NCBI GenBank assembly: GCA_002842935.1
Contig: PHEM01000180.1
Coordinates: forward strand, 1-6,445
DNA from: Alphaproteobacteria bacterium HGW-Alphaproteobacteria-13
GTDB lineage: Bacteria > Pseudomonadota > Alphaproteobacteria > Sphingomonadales > Sphingomonadaceae
DNA: 6,445 nt
Direction: 5' to 3'
The first letter of the stretch is position 1. Every line of letters begins with the position of its first letter. Below the pieces are notes generated by a model. The model did no database searches and was not told the origin of the DNA. It was given only the letters and a program-made list of their open reading frames with translations. Shown here piece by piece: positions 1 to 5,757 of the stretch. Both the position numbers and the translations under genes were made by a program.

Positions 1-1
1 G

Positions 2-178
2 TCCAGGTTCCTGGGCTATTCTGAGAGCACCATCTGCCGGATGGTGTCGCAATGCCCTGATAGGCTGCCGCCCCGCGTCGCGACACTTGGGGCGGCCTCG
101 GTGGCTGCTTGCCGTCGCGCGATTGGAACGGCTCACAGATTTCTCCATGTGCCAAATTGTGCCAAAGGCCCGGAATAA
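2..178 (+). pseudogene. Remnant of an AlpA-like helix-turn-helix regulator (5' end outside window, probably frameshifted)
   Basis: The frame open from position 2 ends at a TAA at 176-178 and gives 58 residues with no start in the window. Its first part, RFLGYSESTICRMV followed by LPPRVATLG, looks like the recognition helix and wing of small AlpA/HTH_17 DNA-binding proteins, which often act as excisionase-type regulators in integrated elements. At the G run 89-92 the expected continuation moves to the +1 frame, which reads GRPRWLLA, a common next block in this family. Removing one G would join LG to RPRWLLA. The in-frame tail after 92 (AASVAACRRA...) resembles nothing I know. I infer a frameshifted, truncated gene left by a mobile element next to the tRNA. 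The stretch also contains several inverted repeats, so a non-coding structured region is the alternative. The family call is from pattern only. Confidence 0.38.
148..167. repeat. Tandem 10-bp direct repeat, possible recombinase or Xis arm site
   Basis: TGTGCCAAAT (148-157) is followed at once by TGTGCCAAAG (158-167), so nine of ten bases repeat with a spacing of one helical turn. It lies about 33 bp outside the 3' end of the tRNA-Leu gene. Short direct repeats in that position often serve as arm-type binding sites for tyrosine recombinases or excisionases at tRNA attachment sites. The repeat is visible in the sequence; the function is inferred. Confidence 0.4.
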
Positions 179-197
179 TCCTTTGTTTTCAAAGGAT
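178..197 (-). terminator. Perfect 8-bp stem-loop just downstream of tRNA-Leu, candidate terminator
   Basis: ATCCTTTG (178-185) and CAAAGGAT (190-197) are perfect inverted repeats around a TTTT loop (AAAA when read in the tRNA direction). The stem begins two nt beyond the encoded CCA, so in the minus-strand transcript it would fold directly after the tRNA. The following RNA reads UAUUCC, a poor U tract, so intrinsic termination would be weak. It could instead be a processing signal, or an inverted repeat belonging to an attachment site. Confidence 0.4.
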
Positions 198-199
198 AT

Positions 200-286
200 T
201 GGTGCGGTCGAGAAGACTCGAACTTCCACGGCCTTTCGGCCACAACGACCTCAACGTTGCGCGTCTACCAGTTCCGCCACGACCGC
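200..286 (-). tRNA. tRNA-Leu (anticodon GAG)
   Basis: The minus strand folds into a class II tRNA. The acceptor stem GCGGTCG (286-280) pairs with CGACCGC (210-204). The discriminator is A (203) and the CCA end is encoded (202-200). The D arm contains CTGGTAGA. The anticodon stem CAACG/CGTTG encloses the loop TTGAGGT, giving anticodon GAG (plus-strand positions 252-250), which reads CUC and CUU. A long variable arm GGCC-GAAA-GGCC is typical of leucine tRNAs, and the T arm has loop TTCGAGT. All stems pair, so the gene appears intact and functional. Its 3' end faces the element-like remnant at 1-178; tRNA-Leu 3' ends are common integration sites. I saw no convincing promoter upstream of it. Confidence 0.96.
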
Positions 287-435
287 ACATCATGATGGGA
301 CCGGACGGGTCCGGCACCGGGTAGGTGCGGGCGCTTAGCAAAGCGTTCGGGGGGATGCAAGCAAGCTTCGCAGCATTATTTTCGCGCCCTGCCGGGTGGC
401 GCCCAGTCTGCGCGCAGGCCGCGTCCGCGGGCGCG

Positions 436-497
436 CCGTCACGGAAGCGACGCGCAACCGTCACGCATCCGTCATCGATCCGGCGTCAGACGGTCAT
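436..497 (+). promoter_or_regulatory. PhoB-box array upstream of the lipoprotein-TonB receptor operon
   Basis: Half-sites resembling the PhoB consensus CTGTCAT/C lie in strict 11-bp phase. They are CCGTCAC at 436-442, CCGTCAC at 458-464, CCGTCAT at 469-475, the weak CCGGCGT at 480-486, and CGGTCAT at 491-497. The pair 458-475 has the standard 7-bp half-site, 4-bp spacer, 7-bp half-site layout. The 447 phase position is unrecognisable. The last half-site ends 10 nt before the -10-like element, the spacing I recall for E. coli phoA. The repeats are seen directly; binding by PhoB and induction by low phosphate are inferred. Confidence 0.68.
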
Positions 498-507
498 CGA
501 ATCATTC

Positions 508-513
508 TAGTGG
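508..513 (+). promoter_or_regulatory. Candidate -10 element of the PhoB-dependent promoter
   Basis: TAGTGG starts 10 nt after the last PhoB half-site (491-497). PhoB promoters lack a normal -35 box, because PhoB bound at the Pho box recruits sigma-70, and their -10 sits at this distance. The hexamer itself is a poor match to TATAAT. The call rests on spacing and on the same C-TAG arrangement at the gspC promoter. Transcription would begin near 520. Confidence 0.4.
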
Positions 514-610
514 CGGCAGCGCCGGGGACGAAAGGGACCGATCCGCTCTCGCCGCCCGGCGGCTTTTCAACCGCGCCTTGCCGGCGCGCGCACCGGGAAC
601 GGAGATTATC

Positions 611-2170
611 ATGGCGGCTTTCGCACGCATTCGTCTGGTCATGCTGAGTGGCGCGGCCTGTTCCATCCTTGCCGCCTGCGGCGCCGACGGCGTCGCTTCG
701 CCGGGCGAAGGCGTGATCGTCATCCCGGCGCCGACGAACCCCACGCCGACGCCGGATCCCACGCCGACGCCGACCGGCGTCACGCCCGCCGCGAGCTGTC
801 CGAACATCGACGGCGCCGACAAGCTCGCCGATCTCGGCACCATTACGGGACCGCAAGGCACGTGGCGCAACTGCGCCTTCCCCGCGCGCTTCAACAGCTC
901 GACGGCGATCCCGAAGGTCGCGGGCGTCCTCTATTCGCTGCCAGGCCGCGTCGATGTCGGCACGGACCAGGGCGCAGCGTCGACCAACACGGTGGTGACG
1001 CTGACCATCGATCCCGGCGTCGTCATCTTCGGATCGACGGGCGTGTCCTATCTGGTCGTCAATCGCGGCAACAAGATCGACGCAGTGGGCACGGCGACGC
1101 AGCCGATCATCTTCACGGGACGCGGCAATGTCGTCGGCTCCGCCGGGGACCAGACGTCGCAGCTGTGGGGCGGCGTCGTCCTGCTGGGCCGCGCGCCCGT
1201 CACCGACTGTCTCGCGCCGGGCGCGGCGGAAGGCACGGCGGCCTGCCAGCGCGACACCGAGGGCACGTCGAACGCGCTCTATGGCGGCGCGCAGCCGGGC
1301 GACAATTCGGGCCGCATGTCCTATGTCCAGATCCGCTATTCGGGCTTCGTCCTCAGCGCCGACAAGGAATTGCAGGGCCTGACGCCCTCGGGCGTCGGAT
1401 CGGGCACGCAGCTCGACCATATCCAGATTCACAACAGTTCCGACGACGGGATCGAAGTGTTCGGCGGGCGCCCCAACATGAAGCATCTGGTGATCACGGG
1501 CGCCGAGGACGACAGCCTCGACACCGATGTCGGCTATCAGGGCAATATCCAATATGTCATCGCGGTGCAGCGGGCGGGCGGCGCGGTCGGCGATTCGATG
1601 ATGGAGATCGATTCGGACGGCAATGAGAATGCCTCGCCGCGCCAGCGCGTGACGATTTCCAACTTCACCTTCGTCCAGCGCAACAATGGCGCGGGCAACG
1701 GCGCGGCGATCCGCATCCGCGGCGGCGCCGATTATAGCTTCGCCAACGGGCTGATCGTGTCGCCCGGCATCGCCTGCCTGCGGATCGACAGCGCGACGAC
1801 GACGCAGACGAGCGGTCCCGACGAGCAAGGCCCGCCGAAATTCCATTCGGTGTCGATGCAGTGCAACGCGACCCCTTTCCGGGGATCGAACGGCGTGACC
1901 AATGCGGAGGTCGAGGCGATCTTCAACATGGGGACGGACAACCGCTCCAACCATGTGCCGAGCCTTGCCGGCCTGTTCGTCAACGGCACGGCCGAGACGC
2001 TGCTGAAGCCCTTCGACGCCAGGACGCTGAACGCCTTTTTCGACACCACCGCCTATGTCGGCGCCGTCCGCGACGCGAACGACGGCTGGTATCGCGGCTG
2101 GACGTGCAATTCGGCGACCGCCGACTTCGGGGCGGAGAGCGGAAGCTGCTCGGCGCTGCCGGTTGCCTGA
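611..2170 (+). CDS. Secreted beta-helix lipoprotein, ElpS-like candidate of a phosphate-starvation locus
   Basis: This 519-residue protein begins with a lipoprotein signal peptide; lipobox L20-A21-A22-C23 makes Cys23 the lipidated residue. There is no Asp at +2, which is compatible with outer-membrane sorting. A Pro/Thr-rich linker (about 39-55) follows, then a repetitive beta-rich domain with LWGGVVLLGRAP (from 185), MSYVQIRYSG (from 236) and LDHIQIHNSSDDGIEVFGG (268-286). This pattern fits right-handed beta-helix proteins encoded beside TonB receptors. Acidic clusters lie at 277-282, 299-306 and 332-340. Eight cysteines follow Cys23, enough for four disulfides. GGAG at 601-604, six nt before the ATG at 611, decides the start over a TTG at 578. 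It stands behind Pho boxes and 13 nt before the receptor gene. The setting recalls Caulobacter ElpS, a phosphate-starvation lipoprotein released with T2SS help. Orthology is unproven and the biochemical activity is unknown. Confidence 0.85.
   Translation: MAAFARIRLVMLSGAACSILAACGADGVASPGEGVIVIPAPTNPTPTPDPTPTPTGVTPAASCPNIDGADKLADLGTITGPQGTWRNCAFPARFNSSTAIPKVAGVLYSLPGRVDVGTDQGAASTNTVVTLTIDPGVVIFGSTGVSYLVVNRGNKIDAVGTATQPIIFTGRGNVVGSAGDQTSQLWGGVVLLGRAPVTDCLAPGAAEGTAACQRDTEGTSNALYGGAQPGDNSGRMSYVQIRYSGFVLSADKELQGLTPSGVGSGTQLDHIQIHNSSDDGIEVFGGRPNMKHLVITGAEDDSLDTDVGYQGNIQYVIAVQRAGGAVGDSMMEIDSDGNENASPRQRVTISNFTFVQRNNGAGNGAAIRIRGGADYSFANGLIVSPGIACLRIDSATTTQTSGPDEQGPPKFHSVSMQCNATPFRGSNGVTNAEVEAIFNMGTDNRSNHVPSLAGLFVNGTAETLLKPFDARTLNAFFDTTAYVGAVRDANDGWYRGWTCNSATADFGAESGSCSALPVA
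740..772. repeat. In-frame direct repeat encoding the Pro-Thr linker
   Basis: CCCACGCCGACGCCG occurs at 740-754 and again at 758-772, an exact 15-bp repeat at an 18-bp offset. It encodes the PTPTP units of the linker between the lipid anchor and the folded domain. The repeat could change linker length by slippage without shifting the frame. Confidence 0.75.
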
Positions 2171-2183
2171 GGGGGCTGTCGTC

Positions 2184-4823
2184 ATGACCAAGCGGCCGCT
2201 TTTCGCCAGCCTGTTCCTGTCCGGTATTGCCTTCGCTGCGCCCCCGGCGCTCGCGCAGGAAGCCGGGCATGAAGAGGAGACCGACATCTCGATCCCCGGC
2301 GGCGCGAACCGGGAGATCGTCGTCACGGGCCGCCATGTTCCCAATATCGTGCGCGCGACGCCCGAAGTCGTCTCGGTCCTCACTTCGGCCGACATCGCGC
2401 GCACCGGCGACGGCGATATTTCGGGTTCGCTTCAGCGCGTGACGGGGCTGTCCGTGGTCGGTGGCGGCTTCGTCTATGTGCGCGGGCTGGGCGACCGCTA
2501 TTCGCTGGCGCTGCTCAACGGGTCGCCGCTGCCAAGCCCGGAGCCGCTGAAGCGCGTCGTCCCGCTCGATATCTTTCCGTCGAACATCATCGATTCGACG
2601 CTGGTCCAGAAAAGCTATTCGGTCAATTTCCCCGGCGAGTTCGGCGGCGGCGTCATCAACCTGACGACCAAGGCGATTCCGCGCGAAAGCTTTCTGACCG
2701 TTTCGGGCGGCGCCGGCTGGGACAGCGAGACGACGAACCGGCTCGGCTATAGCTATCATGGCGGCGGCGCCGACTGGACGGGCTTCGACGACGGCACGCG
2801 CGACATCCCGCCGCTGCTGAAGGCGGCGCTGACAAGCGGCAAGCCGATCCTCGAAGGCGCGGACTTCAGCCAGCACGATCTGGAAGCGATGCAGATGGAG
2901 CTGGTCAACGCCTCGACCACGCTACTTCAGCAGAACGACCATATCCCCATGAACTGGTCGGCGGGCGTGACGGGCGGCACGTCGGTGCCTTTCGCGGGCG
3001 GCGAGCTGGGGATCATCGCGACGGCGGGCATCAGCAACAAGTGGCGCACGCGCGACACCTTGCAGCAGACGTCGCTGAACCGCGACCTGTCGGGCGATCC
3101 GCAGACCAGCTATGACGGCGTCGTCACCGACAACCGCGTCGTCGTCAACGGTCTTCTGGGTTTCGGGCTGGAACTCGGCGATCACAAGCTGCGCTGGACC
3201 AGCCTTTATATCCGCGACACGCTGAAGCAGGCACGGCTCGCCCTCGGCACCGACCGCAACCAGTCCGACCGCGACATCATGAAGCAGGACACCGCCTGGT
3301 ACGAACGCCAGTTGATCAACACGCAGTTCGTCGGCGAATTCCATTTCGACCGGCTGACGCTCGACCTGCGCGGCGGCTATGCCAATTCGCAGCGCGAGGC
3401 GCCCTATGAGCGCAGCTTCACTTATGTCCGCACCAACCTGCCGCCCGAACAGGACCCGGTGGGCGGCAAGTTCGTCAACGATCTGGGCGGCAGCCGCGGT
3501 GATGCGTCGATCGCCTTTTCGGACCTCAACGAGGATTTGTGGTCGGGCGGCGCCGACCTGTCCTATGAACTCGCCCCGCGCGTCACCGCGACGGCTGGCT
3601 ATGCCTATAGCGACACGCACCGCGTTTCGGAGCGCCGCTCCTTCCTGTTCCGCGCGTCGGGCCTGCCGGTCGCCGTGCAGCAGTTGCGCCCGGATTATCT
3701 GCTGTCCGATGCGACGATCCAACTTTACGGCATCACGCTGATCGAAACCTCCGCGCAGGACGGCACGGCGGCCTTCGACGCGAAGCTGCGCACGCACGCC
3801 GCCTATGCCCAGTTGCAGGCGGAAGCGGCGCCGGGCGTGACCGTCAATGTGGGCGTGCGCTACGAGGACGGCCGGCAGACGGTGGCGGCGATCGACTTGT
3901 TCGGCACCGGGGCGCTGGCGGGCATGGCGACGGACCTTGCGCGGCGCTATTGGCTGCCCGCCGTCACGCTGACGTGGGAAGTCGCGCCCGATATGCAGCT
4001 TCGCCTCAACGGATCGAAGACGATCGCCCGCCCGCAATTCCGCGAGCTGGTCGAACAAATCTATCAGGACCCCGAATCGAACCGCCTGTTCCGCGGCAAC
4101 CGCTCGCTGACCGACAGCGCGCTGTGGAATGCGGAGGCGCGCTATGAGTGGTATTTCGCGCGCGACCAGCGGCTGACCGCCGCGGCCTTCTACAAATCGA
4201 TCGACAAGCCGATCGAGACCTATTCGGCGATTTCCGATTCGGCGGTCAACACCAGCTATGCCAACGCGCCGAAGGCGACGCTCTATGGCGGCGAGATCGA
4301 AGTGCAGAAATATGTCGCGCTGGACAAGATGTCGGATGCGCCCTTCTGGCAAAGCCGCCGCCTCGTGCTGATCGGCAACTACACCTGGACCCAGTCGCGG
4401 ATCCGGGTTCGCACCGGCGACACGGTGCTGATCGGCGGCGCGGCGCAGAGCGCGAGCGACTATTTCTTCGACGGCGCGCCGCTGACGGGCCAGTCGGACC
4501 ATCTGGTCAATGTCCAGATCGGGCTGGAGGATATGGACCGGCTGTCGCAGCAGACGCTGCTGCTTACTTACGCCAGCCCGCGCGTCACCAGCCGCGGGCC
4601 GTCGGGCCAGCCGGACCTGCGCGAAAAGCCCGGCGTGCAGCTCGATTTCGTCGCCCGGCAGGGCGTGATGCTGGCAGGCAAGGAAATCGAACTGAAGTTC
4701 GAGGCGCGCAACCTGACGGGCCGCACCTATCAGGAAGTGCAACAGGCGGGCGGCAACATCGTCTATTTCAACCGCTACCGGCTGGGGCGGACCTTCTCGC
4801 TCGGTGCGTCGCTGAAGTTCTGA
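2184..4823 (+). CDS. TonB-dependent outer-membrane receptor
   Basis: This 879-residue precursor has a signal peptide cleaved after A-L-A24. A TonB box EIVVTG (44-49) follows, then a plug domain with VYVRGLGDRYS (97-107) and FPGEFGGGVIN (149-159). The remainder is a long beta-barrel rich in alternating aromatic strands, ending in SLGASLKF, a C-terminal Phe as expected for BAM-dependent insertion. There is no N-terminal STN signalling domain, so it should act as a transporter rather than a FecA-type signaller. The ATG at 2184 is preceded by GAGGGGG at 2169-2175, which overlaps the lipoprotein stop codon. The two genes are therefore probably co-transcribed and translationally coupled, and the receptor shares the upstream PhoB-type control. 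The substrate cannot be read from sequence. The context suggests a phosphorus compound, or a ligand handled jointly with the lipoprotein, but this is inference. Confidence 0.94.
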   Translation: MTKRPLFASLFLSGIAFAAPPALAQEAGHEEETDISIPGGANREIVVTGRHVPNIVRATPEVVSVLTSADIARTGDGDISGSLQRVTGLSVVGGGFVYVRGLGDRYSLALLNGSPLPSPEPLKRVVPLDIFPSNIIDSTLVQKSYSVNFPGEFGGGVINLTTKAIPRESFLTVSGGAGWDSETTNRLGYSYHGGGADWTGFDDGTRDIPPLLKAALTSGKPILEGADFSQHDLEAMQMELVNASTTLLQQNDHIPMNWSAGVTGGTSVPFAGGELGIIATAGISNKWRTRDTLQQTSLNRDLSGDPQTSYDGVVTDNRVVVNGLLGFGLELGDHKLRWTSLYIRDTLKQARLALGTDRNQSDRDIMKQDTAWYERQLINTQFVGEFHFDRLTLDLRGGYANSQREAPYERSFTYVRTNLPPEQDPVGGKFVNDLGGSRGDASIAFSDLNEDLWSGGADLSYELAPRVTATAGYAYSDTHRVSERRSFLFRASGLPVAVQQLRPDYLLSDATIQLYGITLIETSAQDGTAAFDAKLRTHAAYAQLQAEAAPGVTVNVGVRYEDGRQTVAAIDLFGTGALAGMATDLARRYWLPAVTLTWEVAPDMQLRLNGSKTIARPQFRELVEQIYQDPESNRLFRGNRSLTDSALWNAEARYEWYFARDQRLTAAAFYKSIDKPIETYSAISDSAVNTSYANAPKATLYGGEIEVQKYVALDKMSDAPFWQSRRLVLIGNYTWTQSRIRVRTGDTVLIGGAAQSASDYFFDGAPLTGQSDHLVNVQIGLEDMDRLSQQTLLLTYASPRVTSRGPSGQPDLREKPGVQLDFVARQGVMLAGKEIELKFEARNLTGRTYQEVQQAGGNIVYFNRYRLGRTFSLGASLKF

Positions 4824-4851
4824 CCGGCGGACTCGCTCCCTTGCCAAAAAA

Positions 4852-4880
4852 CTGTAATCTTGCCGTCACCTGATTGTCAT
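4852..4880 (+). promoter_or_regulatory. PhoB-box triplet upstream of the type II secretion operon
   Basis: Three half-sites in perfect 11-bp phase, CTGTAAT (4852-4858), CCGTCAC (4863-4869) and TTGTCAT (4874-4880), are separated by 4-bp spacers CTTG and CTGA. Each matches CTGTCAT/C at six of seven positions. The array lies 29 nt after the receptor stop codon and about 60 nt before gspC. I infer that PhoB activates the gsp operon at low phosphate. The pattern is seen directly; the binding is not demonstrated. Confidence 0.78.
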
Positions 4881-4882
4881 CG

Positions 4883-4899
4883 ATCGCGCCTAGCGCGAT
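4883..4899. repeat. Perfect inverted repeat spanning the candidate gspC -10 region
   Basis: ATCGCGC (4883-4889) and GCGCGAT (4893-4899) flank the centre CTA. The TAG at 4891-4893 starts 10 nt after the last PhoB half-site, so the likely -10 TAGCGC (4891-4896) lies inside the palindrome. It could be an operator for a second regulator, or a hairpin at the end of the receptor transcript. No T tract follows directly; the nearest T run is about 10 nt further on, so it is a poor terminator. Confidence 0.5.
4891..4896 (+). promoter_or_regulatory. Candidate -10 element of the gsp operon promoter
   Basis: TAGCGC starts exactly 10 nt after the PhoB half-site TTGTCAT (4874-4880), the spacing of classical Pho promoters. 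The match to TATAAT is weak. The same distance and the same preceding C-TAG are found at the lipoprotein promoter (508). The inferred transcription start is near 4903, giving a leader of about 40 nt. Confidence 0.42.
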
Positions 4900-4940
4900 T
4901 CGGTGCCGCTTTTCAGCTTTTGGGGGACGGGGACGATTTC

Positions 4941-5753
4941 ATGGCGATGCTGATGCCCGGACCGGCCTTTCGATGGCCGCGCGCGGCCGTGCCGGGGCTG
5001 GCGGTCGGCCTGCTCGGCGCGCTGCTGATCGGGCAGGGCGTGCGTCTGCTGTGGGCGCTCGCGGTGCCGCTGTCGCCGTTCGGCGCGTGGCAGCCCCAGG
5101 CGGCGGTCATCGCATCCCCGGCGGAGCGGCGCGCGCTGTTCGCCAGCCTCGACCCCTTCTTCCGCACCGGCGGGCAGGGACCCGCGAGCGCGACGGTCAC
5201 GGCGCTGGGCCTGACGCTCCACGGCGTCAACATCAACGAGGCGACGGGCGGCGGATCGGCGATCATCGCGGGCGAGGACGGCGTGCAGACAAGCCACGCG
5301 GTCGGCGAAGAGATCGCGCCCGGCGTCGTGCTGGCCGGAGTCGCCTTCGACCATGTGCTGCTCGACCGGGGCGGCGTGCGCGAGGCGCTGTTTCTCGACC
5401 AGAGCGGCGAAGCCCCCGTCGCGGCGCCGCCGCAGCCGATCCCGGCGGTGGAGTCCGGCGCGGGCGGCGAACTGTCGCCCGCCGCGCTGAAGGCGGGAAT
5501 CGCCTTCGCGCCGCGCCGCGAGGACGGGCGCGTCACGGGCCTTTCCGTCCAGCCGCAAGGCGACGGCGGCCTGTTCCGCGCCGTGGGCCTGCGTCCCGGC
5601 GATGTCATTCGCGGCGTCAACGGCCGTCCCGTCAGCGCGGCGGACGATGCCGCCGCCCTCGTCCAGCAACTCACGCCCGGCGCGCGCCTCTCGCTGGAGG
5701 TGGAGCGCGGCGCGGGCGTCGTCCCCATCGCCATCTTCCTGTCGAAGCCATAG
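4941..5753 (+). CDS. gspC: Type II secretion system protein GspC
   Basis: This 270-residue inner-membrane protein links the secretin to the inner-membrane platform of the type II secretion system and takes part in substrate recognition. It has a short cytoplasmic N-terminus and one membrane segment at about 16-42, followed by the periplasmic motif PLSPFGAW. The homology region lies at about 84-150 (ALGLTLHGVN... with GVQTSHAVGEEI), and would bind the N0 domain of GspD. A Pro/Ala-rich linker leads to a C-terminal PDZ domain (about 183-268) with GLRPGDVIRGVNG (216-228). Length and domain order fit GspC. GGGGA at 4929-4933, seven nt before the ATG, supports the 4941 start; ATGs at 4947 and 4953 are in-frame alternatives. 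It is the first gene of the operon, behind a PhoB-box triplet, and lies 4 nt before gspD. Confidence 0.92.
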   Translation: MAMLMPGPAFRWPRAAVPGLAVGLLGALLIGQGVRLLWALAVPLSPFGAWQPQAAVIASPAERRALFASLDPFFRTGGQGPASATVTALGLTLHGVNINEATGGGSAIIAGEDGVQTSHAVGEEIAPGVVLAGVAFDHVLLDRGGVREALFLDQSGEAPVAAPPQPIPAVESGAGGELSPAALKAGIAFAPRREDGRVTGLSVQPQGDGGLFRAVGLRPGDVIRGVNGRPVSAADDAAALVQQLTPGARLSLEVERGAGVVPIAIFLSKP

Positions 5754-5757
5754 AATC

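Larger units (their letters stand above)
287..610. other. Gene-free region between tRNA-Leu and the lipoprotein gene
   Basis: No credible gene lies here; the short open frames are shadows or cross the tRNA. The left part (287-435) is the upstream side of the minus-strand tRNA. It contains a 10-bp palindrome CATCATGATG (288-297) and a small hairpin GGACC/GGTCC (298-312), and nothing else I can name. The right part holds the PhoB-box array (436-497), a -10-like TAG at 508 and a leader of about 90 nt to the lipoprotein gene. Within the leader, GCCGC-CCG-GCGGC (551-563) followed by TTTT forms a short terminator-like hairpin. Confidence 0.7.

Noticed and set aside
87..338. Plus-strand open frame crossing the tRNA, and 189-464 on the minus strand
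   Set aside because: Both run through an intact tRNA-Leu gene. Only the first few codons of the former (GRPRWLLA) are of interest, as the shifted continuation of the AlpA-like remnant.
332..360. Possible tRNA promoter on the minus strand (TTGCAT at 360-355, TAAGCG at 337-332, 17-nt spacer)
   Set aside because: The spacer is right but the -10 matches the consensus at only two positions; not enough to call.
578..610. Upstream TTG start that would lengthen the lipoprotein by 11 residues
   Set aside because: It would put extra residues before a well-formed lipoprotein signal peptide, and GGAG at 601-604 is correctly spaced for the ATG at 611.
2055..2183. Upstream start that would add 43 residues to the TonB receptor
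   Set aside because: It overlaps the end of the lipoprotein gene and would bury the signal peptide; the ATG at 2184 has a strong ribosome-binding site and starts the signal peptide directly.
494..2404. Long open frame of 636 codons on the minus strand opposite the lipoprotein gene, and a similar one at 1980-2876
   Set aside because: They are antisense shadows of GC-biased codons: Arg/Ala-rich, low-complexity translations with no recognisable domain, opposite genes with clear signal peptides and domains.
2922..4847. Open frame of 641 codons on the minus strand opposite the TonB receptor
   Set aside because: Same codon-bias artefact; the translation is Arg/Ala/Val-rich with no family features, while the opposite strand has a complete receptor.
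4824..4851. Intrinsic terminator after the TonB receptor
   Set aside because: There is an A run but no stem followed by a T tract; the palindrome at 4883-4899 lacks an adjacent U tract. Read-through into gsp therefore remains possible.
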